DNA from: Marinilabiliaceae bacterium UBA5488
GTDB lineage: Bacteria > Bacteroidota > Bacteroidia > Bacteroidales > Marinilabiliaceae
DNA: 14,109 nt
Direction: 5' to 3'
NCBI GenBank assembly: GCA_002427105.1
Contig: DIPM01000028.1
Coordinates: 1-14,109, forward strand
The position numbers and the translations under genes are program-made. Position 1 is the stretch's first letter. Every line of letters starts with the position of its first letter. Shown piece by piece: positions 11,601 through 14,109 of the stretch. The notes beneath the pieces are model-generated. The model had not been told where the DNA came from, ran no database searches, and worked only from the letters and a program-made list of their open reading frames with translations.

Positions 11601-14109
11601 TCACCTGCTTCATTTTGTAAGCCAAATGAGAGTTCAGGGTTACTATTTCCAATAAACGAAGGACCTTTTTCCTCACCGTTAAACCACAGTTGATAAACAA
11701 CACCTTCCTGCTGACCACTAAGGCTAATTTCAACACCTTCACTACCGGGACAGAAATGACCATCATTGCCTGCAACAACATCAAACTTATCAGGGGCACG
11801 ATTCATTCTGATTTCAACAACGCCATCCATAGACACCAGGCATCCTCCGCCTCCACCAGCGGCCATCACACGATAAGTACCTTCTTCGGTAAAAGGACCA
11901 AAGGTCATAGCTTCGCTATCCCCAATATAAGGTTCTCCAACAGCTGAAGTACCACGATAAACCTGATACTCAACACCAGAAGTTGAACCATTCAATAGCA
12001 GTCTAACTCCTTCTTCTCCCTCACAATATTGTCCATCCGTTGGTGAAGAGCTTAAAACGAACTTAACAGGCATCGGGTCGATATCAAAATCAAGCACTCC
12101 GTTCATATCAGCTGGACATCCGCTAACTGAATCAACAGCATAAACAGTATAAGAACCTGCAATATTATAAGAACCAAAATTCAAAGGAATTTTATTACCA
12201 GTCAGAGGTCCTGCAAAGACTGACCCGTTTAACATCAAATAATAATTAATACCAGCCTCAGAATTGTCCAAAGAAATTTCAACCGGACAAGATGTTTGAG
12301 TGCCGTCAGGAGTCATATTGTATTTATTCGGAACTTGATTTTGTGTAACTGTAACGATATTAGACCCAAGCTCAAGACCAATTGGAATTCTAGTCGCCTT
12401 AACACGGTATGTTCCTTCCGGTACATTGTCCCAGCCCAGCATACCTTCAACAGGAGAAGGAGTAATATCTACCAACACATCGGGGGTTCCGACTCTATAC
12501 AATTGATAAACTACGCCTATTGATTCATAGGATGACAAATATAGCCTTACCCCTGCATCAACCGAACAGTATTGAGACTCAGGAGGCAAGAGATTAAAGG
12601 GCAGCGGGTAAGGCGTTGTTTCGATTATAACAGGCTCGCTTGTATCCTCACAACCAAATGAACTACGAGCTTTAATTGTTAAAACATCACCATCAACTAA
12701 GTCGCTAATAATTATAGAAGCTTCAGTTGTCCAACCATTCGGATCACCATCATAAGGAAGACCATTTACTAAGTAAAGGTATTCATCGCCACCACTAGCC
12801 TCAACTGTTACATTATCTCCTTCGCCTATGTAATTTGAAGGCAAAACGATAATTCCGGCAGTTGGAAGAGGATTAACAGTAATATCAATATTTGGAGAGA
12901 TGGCATTACACATATTGGCATCCCTTACAACAACATAAACTTCATCTCCATCTTGTAACTCGGTTGTTACAAATGAATCAGAGGTACCCGATTGAAGTAA
13001 AATATCAACAGCTCCGCGGATAACATAAAATGAATATTGATTGCCACCCTCGGCATTAAAGGTAATTGGGTCGCCCACACATATTTCTGTTGCACTTGAT
13101 GTAAGGTTTACAATTGGCACAGGATGTACAATAATTGTAATATCCGGAGATGTTTCTTCGCAGCCATGTGCATTAACAACGCGCACGCTAAATACGTCTC
13201 CATCTGCAGGATCAGTAATTTCCAGAGGATTCACTGTTGTTTCCCCCAAAGAAACTCCATTACGGAAAAACTCATAAAGCACTCCTGTATTTGCAGTAAG
13301 AACCAGAGTCTCATTTGCACAAATTTCAGTATCATTTGCCGAAATAGTTGCTGTCGGGGTATTGACACCCAGAGTGATACTTGCTGAAGCACTACATCCA
13401 AAAGCGTCTTCACCTAGCACTAATACAATATCTCCGTCTGCCAATGTTGAAGAAGAATATGTATTTGCCACACCCGGACCCTGAACCGCAGTCCCATTCA
13501 CAGAAAAAGTATAATTATCAGCACCTCCGGCTGTGAATACAACTTCTTCACCAAGACAAGCCATATTATCTGTTTGGTCACTAAGAAGTGTTACTGTCGG
13601 AATATCACGGACAGTAATAGTGGTTTCAGCACTTTCAACAGCACATGAACCAAGCGTAATGGCCACTTTCACGATGTCACCATTTGTCCATTCATTCGAG
13701 CTATAGACATTATTTGTACCTGTCTGAACAGAAGCACCATTAACAGTAAAGTCATAAGAGCTATAACCGGAAGTGGCTGTCACAGTTATGTTTTCGCCAT
13801 CGCAAATATCCGTCGAACTATAAGTAATTGAGTTGCTTGGAGCTTCCATTACAGTAAAGGTCAGCAACTCATCGTCAGTACAACCACTTGCATCTTCAAC
13901 AATTACTTGTAAAGTATAGTGTCCCTTTGCAAGGTTGTTAGGTATAGAATAAGTATTATCCGCAGAAGCAGGACGTGTCTCAATTATTGCACTTGTAGCT
14001 TCATATAGAATAAAGCTAAAGGACAGGCCTCCACCGGCTACATAGGTTTCTGAAGTTCCCTCACATACATTTGTTGAACCGATAAGAGTGGCCGTAGCAA
14101 AAGTTACAT
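8678..14109 (-). CDS. Giant multi-repeat T9SS adhesin with CHU_C C-terminal domain (5' end outside the window)
   Basis: At least 1,809 residues are in the window. The frame is open to the right edge, so the start lies beyond 14109; the TTG at 13867 is only an internal codon. From N to C: about six PKD/Ig-like repeats (14109 to about 12607), twelve copies of a second repeat of about 92 residues (about 12606-9319), a cadherin-like Ig domain with the motif GMLTYRKSPSFYGKDSLSYLIEN (about 9318-9010), and a CHU_C/gliding-motility-associated C-terminal domain (about 8983-8681) reading LPNAFSPNGDDINEKF, then EVFNRWGTIVYRS, SWDGTS and a final GFVELRR. That last domain is a type B T9SS sorting signal, so the protein should be exported and displayed as a surface adhesin of the SprB class. 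The SprF-like gene starts at the next base after its stop. Sequence is intact, with no frameshift. Confidence 0.93.
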   Translation of the reverse strand, partial: VTFATATLIGSTNVCEGTSETYVAGGGLSFSFILYEATSAIIETRPASADNTYSIPNNLAKGHYTLQVIVEDASGCTDDELLTFTVMEAPSNSITYSSTDICDGENITVTATSGYSSYDFTVNGASVQTGTNNVYSSNEWTNGDIVKVAITLGSCAVESAETTITVRDIPTVTLLSDQTDNMACLGEEVVFTAGGADNYTFSVNGTAVQGPGVANTYSSSTLADGDIVLVLGEDAFGCSASASITLGVNTPTATISANDTEICANETLVLTANTGVLYEFFRNGVSLGETTVNPLEITDPADGDVFSVRVVNAHGCEETSPDITIIVHPVPIVNLTSSATEICVGDPITFNAEGGNQYSFYVIRGAVDILLQSGTSDSFVTTELQDGDEVYVVVRDANMCNAISPNIDITVNPLPTAGIIVLPSNYIGEGDNVTVEASGGDEYLYLVNGLPYDGDPNGWTTEASIIISDLVDGDVLTIKARSSFGCEDTSEPVIIETTPYPLPFNLLPPESQYCSVDAGVRLYLSSYESIGVVYQLYRVGTPDVLVDITPSPVEGMLGWDNVPEGTYRVKATRIPIGLELGSNIVTVTQNQVPNKYNMTPDGTQTSCPVEISLDNSEAGINYYLMLNGSVFAGPLTGNKIPLNFGSYNIAGSYTVYAVDSVSGCPADMNGVLDFDIDPMPVKFVLSSSPTDGQYCEGEEGVRLLLNGSTSGVEYQVYRGTSAVGEPYIGDSEAMTFGPFTEEGTYRVMAAGGGGGCLVSMDGVVEIRMNRAPDKFDVVAGNDGHFCPGSEGVEISLSGQQEGVVYQLWFNGEEKGPSFIGNSNPELSFGLQNEAGEYIVMGTMPATGCPGKIGSVELFADPLPEQFELGGDDSYCVGGAAVLQLSGSQSGVKYALYSEEGFTGVEEVGDGGLVSFTVDEDGEYYVMATIDNEHTSCEVQIGDAVTVNEKPLPETNGITFNIVDGTDCDNGAIITVNNPQVGVYYELYRLNAALEPVATGNSFIGDGSGSMDFAPVVDKEAEYVVHASLDGCELPFFSNEFEVNIAGAIARFSVSGNADLCEGDGFGVLNLDGSESGVSYTLINTSSGKVYPPKTGDGSPLKWDDISDEGSYIIEASNGVDACTQTMLGEFDLQFHRLPESYIVSASHPVFCTDEPVEISINQSEPGVNYTLYRSATEGGAKAVVGSTTGASDGGLITFIDINNMGYYSVIATSPEGCTSSMNAILHIEEKPVIDVSAVSISDNDFCSEDATTVVLENTKADVLYSLYDGATLIASASPVADGESVEFEDIVSGTYRVLASYDGACEVVINETYEVVSTWTSPVQPVVISEAAYCQSEAIVEIETSELGVSYFLVEEDAIDLAAVLPGTFKMDGTGEAIVWDLSSLALGHQFFTVVAQSSDGCVTLSEMMYGINLSECAPPIGEYYIDIPEGGLAYCSDEDGVIITVYSTTEGAYYELVEVGNEDVPLQVLKGNGGSVPFINRVKGTGEYTIIVQGSDELFTSGAFWVTENPTPNAYMLSSGGSVGVHEITLSGSDIATSYYLTVDLTVALEDPDMIGNGEELNFGTVDVAGDYHVLAVSDAGCIRLMDGVSTIYQSQLVAVADTLYLGPGELVGVIDLGLNDSEYYLPGLDVPGENGNIRFSHVPEANTQPDIDINSITGMLTYRKSPSFYGKDSLSYLIENIVVPGRMATAKVIIMVGNKDFDEERSFLLPNAFSPNGDDINEKFIISGLGETEESSLEVFNRWGTIVYRSEGKRYDNSWDGTSNMGTMVSIGKELPSGVYFYVFEVVKNIEGKIQKRRYNGFVELRR
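8681..8983 (-). other. CHU_C / type B T9SS C-terminal sorting domain of the adhesin
   Basis: The last roughly 100 residues carry the invariant-looking FSPNGDDINEKF, the FNRWG core, W-D-G (SWDGTS) and the GVYFYVFEV strand before a basic end. This is the gliding-motility-associated C-terminal domain. In known examples it directs export through the T9SS with an SprF-like partner, unlike the type A domain. Confidence 0.9.
9319..12606 (-). repeat. Twelve tandem repeats of about 92 residues in the adhesin
   Basis: Units begin near 12606, 12330, 12068, 11795, 11520, 11255, 10965, 10697, 10412, 10140, 9850 and 9570, a spacing of 262-290 nt. Each unit follows one plan: a Pro-led linker, a Cys about 10-15 residues in, a strand of the form G(V)xYxLYRxG, a short (N/D)xF strand, then (G)xYxVxA, usually with a second Cys in a GC motif. 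The units have diverged strongly in DNA and protein. I cannot name the domain with confidence; an Ig-like beta sandwich is the likeliest fold. Confidence 0.8.
12607..14109 (-). repeat. About six PKD/Ig-like repeats in the adhesin
   Basis: Units of about 80-95 residues have an early Cys (for example TEICVGDPITFNAEGG), a YxFxxNG strand, a D(G)D(I/V)xxV turn and a late GC (for example DAFGCSASASITL), ending in VNPLPT-type linkers. They differ from the downstream units in length and in the DGD turn. The last of the six replaces the first Cys (SNYIGEGD). The array continues past the right edge. Confidence 0.75.

Noticed and set aside
9319..14109. Recombination hot spot or recently expanded DNA repeats in the adhesin
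   Set aside because: The units are diverged; I see no long near-identical DNA copies, so no recent expansion is supported.
1..14109. tRNA genes, insertion sequences, CRISPR arrays, phage attachment sites
   Set aside because: No tRNA-like cloverleaf, transposase, terminal inverted repeats or spaced repeats were found on reading.

Overview
The window reads as chromosomal DNA of a Bacteroidota bacterium. The grounds are two good matches to the phylum's promoter pattern (TTG or TTTG, 19-20 nt, TAnnTTTG), weak Shine-Dalgarno sequences, and a type IX secretion (T9SS) gene set: a giant adhesin with a CHU_C-type C-terminus, a PorP/SprF-family protein and a PorE-like OmpA protein. Genus or order cannot be fixed from the sequence.

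Plus strand, 1-3110. A possible tail of an upstream reading frame (2-142) runs into prfC (peptide chain release factor 3). A separate promoter then precedes a two-gene unit: a small hotdog-fold thioesterase of the fluoroacetyl-CoA thioesterase (FlK) type, with the family's catalytic Thr/Glu/His at the expected spacing, and a UPF0316/DUF2179 membrane protein. The thioesterase leader carries a near-perfect palindrome whose 3' arm recurs just inside the coding region, so two exclusive RNA pairings are possible around the start codon. Next comes an apparently free-standing non-coding RNA of about 235 nt, with its own promoter, a long closing stem, clustered UUCG loops and an intrinsic terminator shared with the converging gene.

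Minus strand, 14109-3122. All genes run leftwards. The giant adhesin enters from beyond the right edge (its start is not in the window). It is built from about six PKD/Ig-like repeats, twelve copies of a second repeat of about 92 residues, a cadherin-like Ig domain and a CHU_C sorting domain. It is followed with no gap by a PorP/SprF-family outer-membrane protein, 18 nt later by a PorE-like protein (TPR, beta-propeller, carboxypeptidase regulatory-like and OmpA domains), and 67 nt later by a periplasmic protein with two SPOR domains. The RNase P RNA gene (rnpB) starts within a few bases of the SPOR stop codon. A YihY/BrkB-family inner-membrane protein follows and appears to use a GTG start.

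The likely working unit is adhesin export and anchoring. The SprF-like protein is expected to be the partner of the adhesin's C-terminal signal, while the PorE-like and SPOR proteins could tie the machinery to peptidoglycan. The observations most worth checking are the alternative pairing in the thioesterase leader, the unassigned structured RNA, the twelve-unit repeat array with its cysteine pattern, and the tight packing around rnpB.
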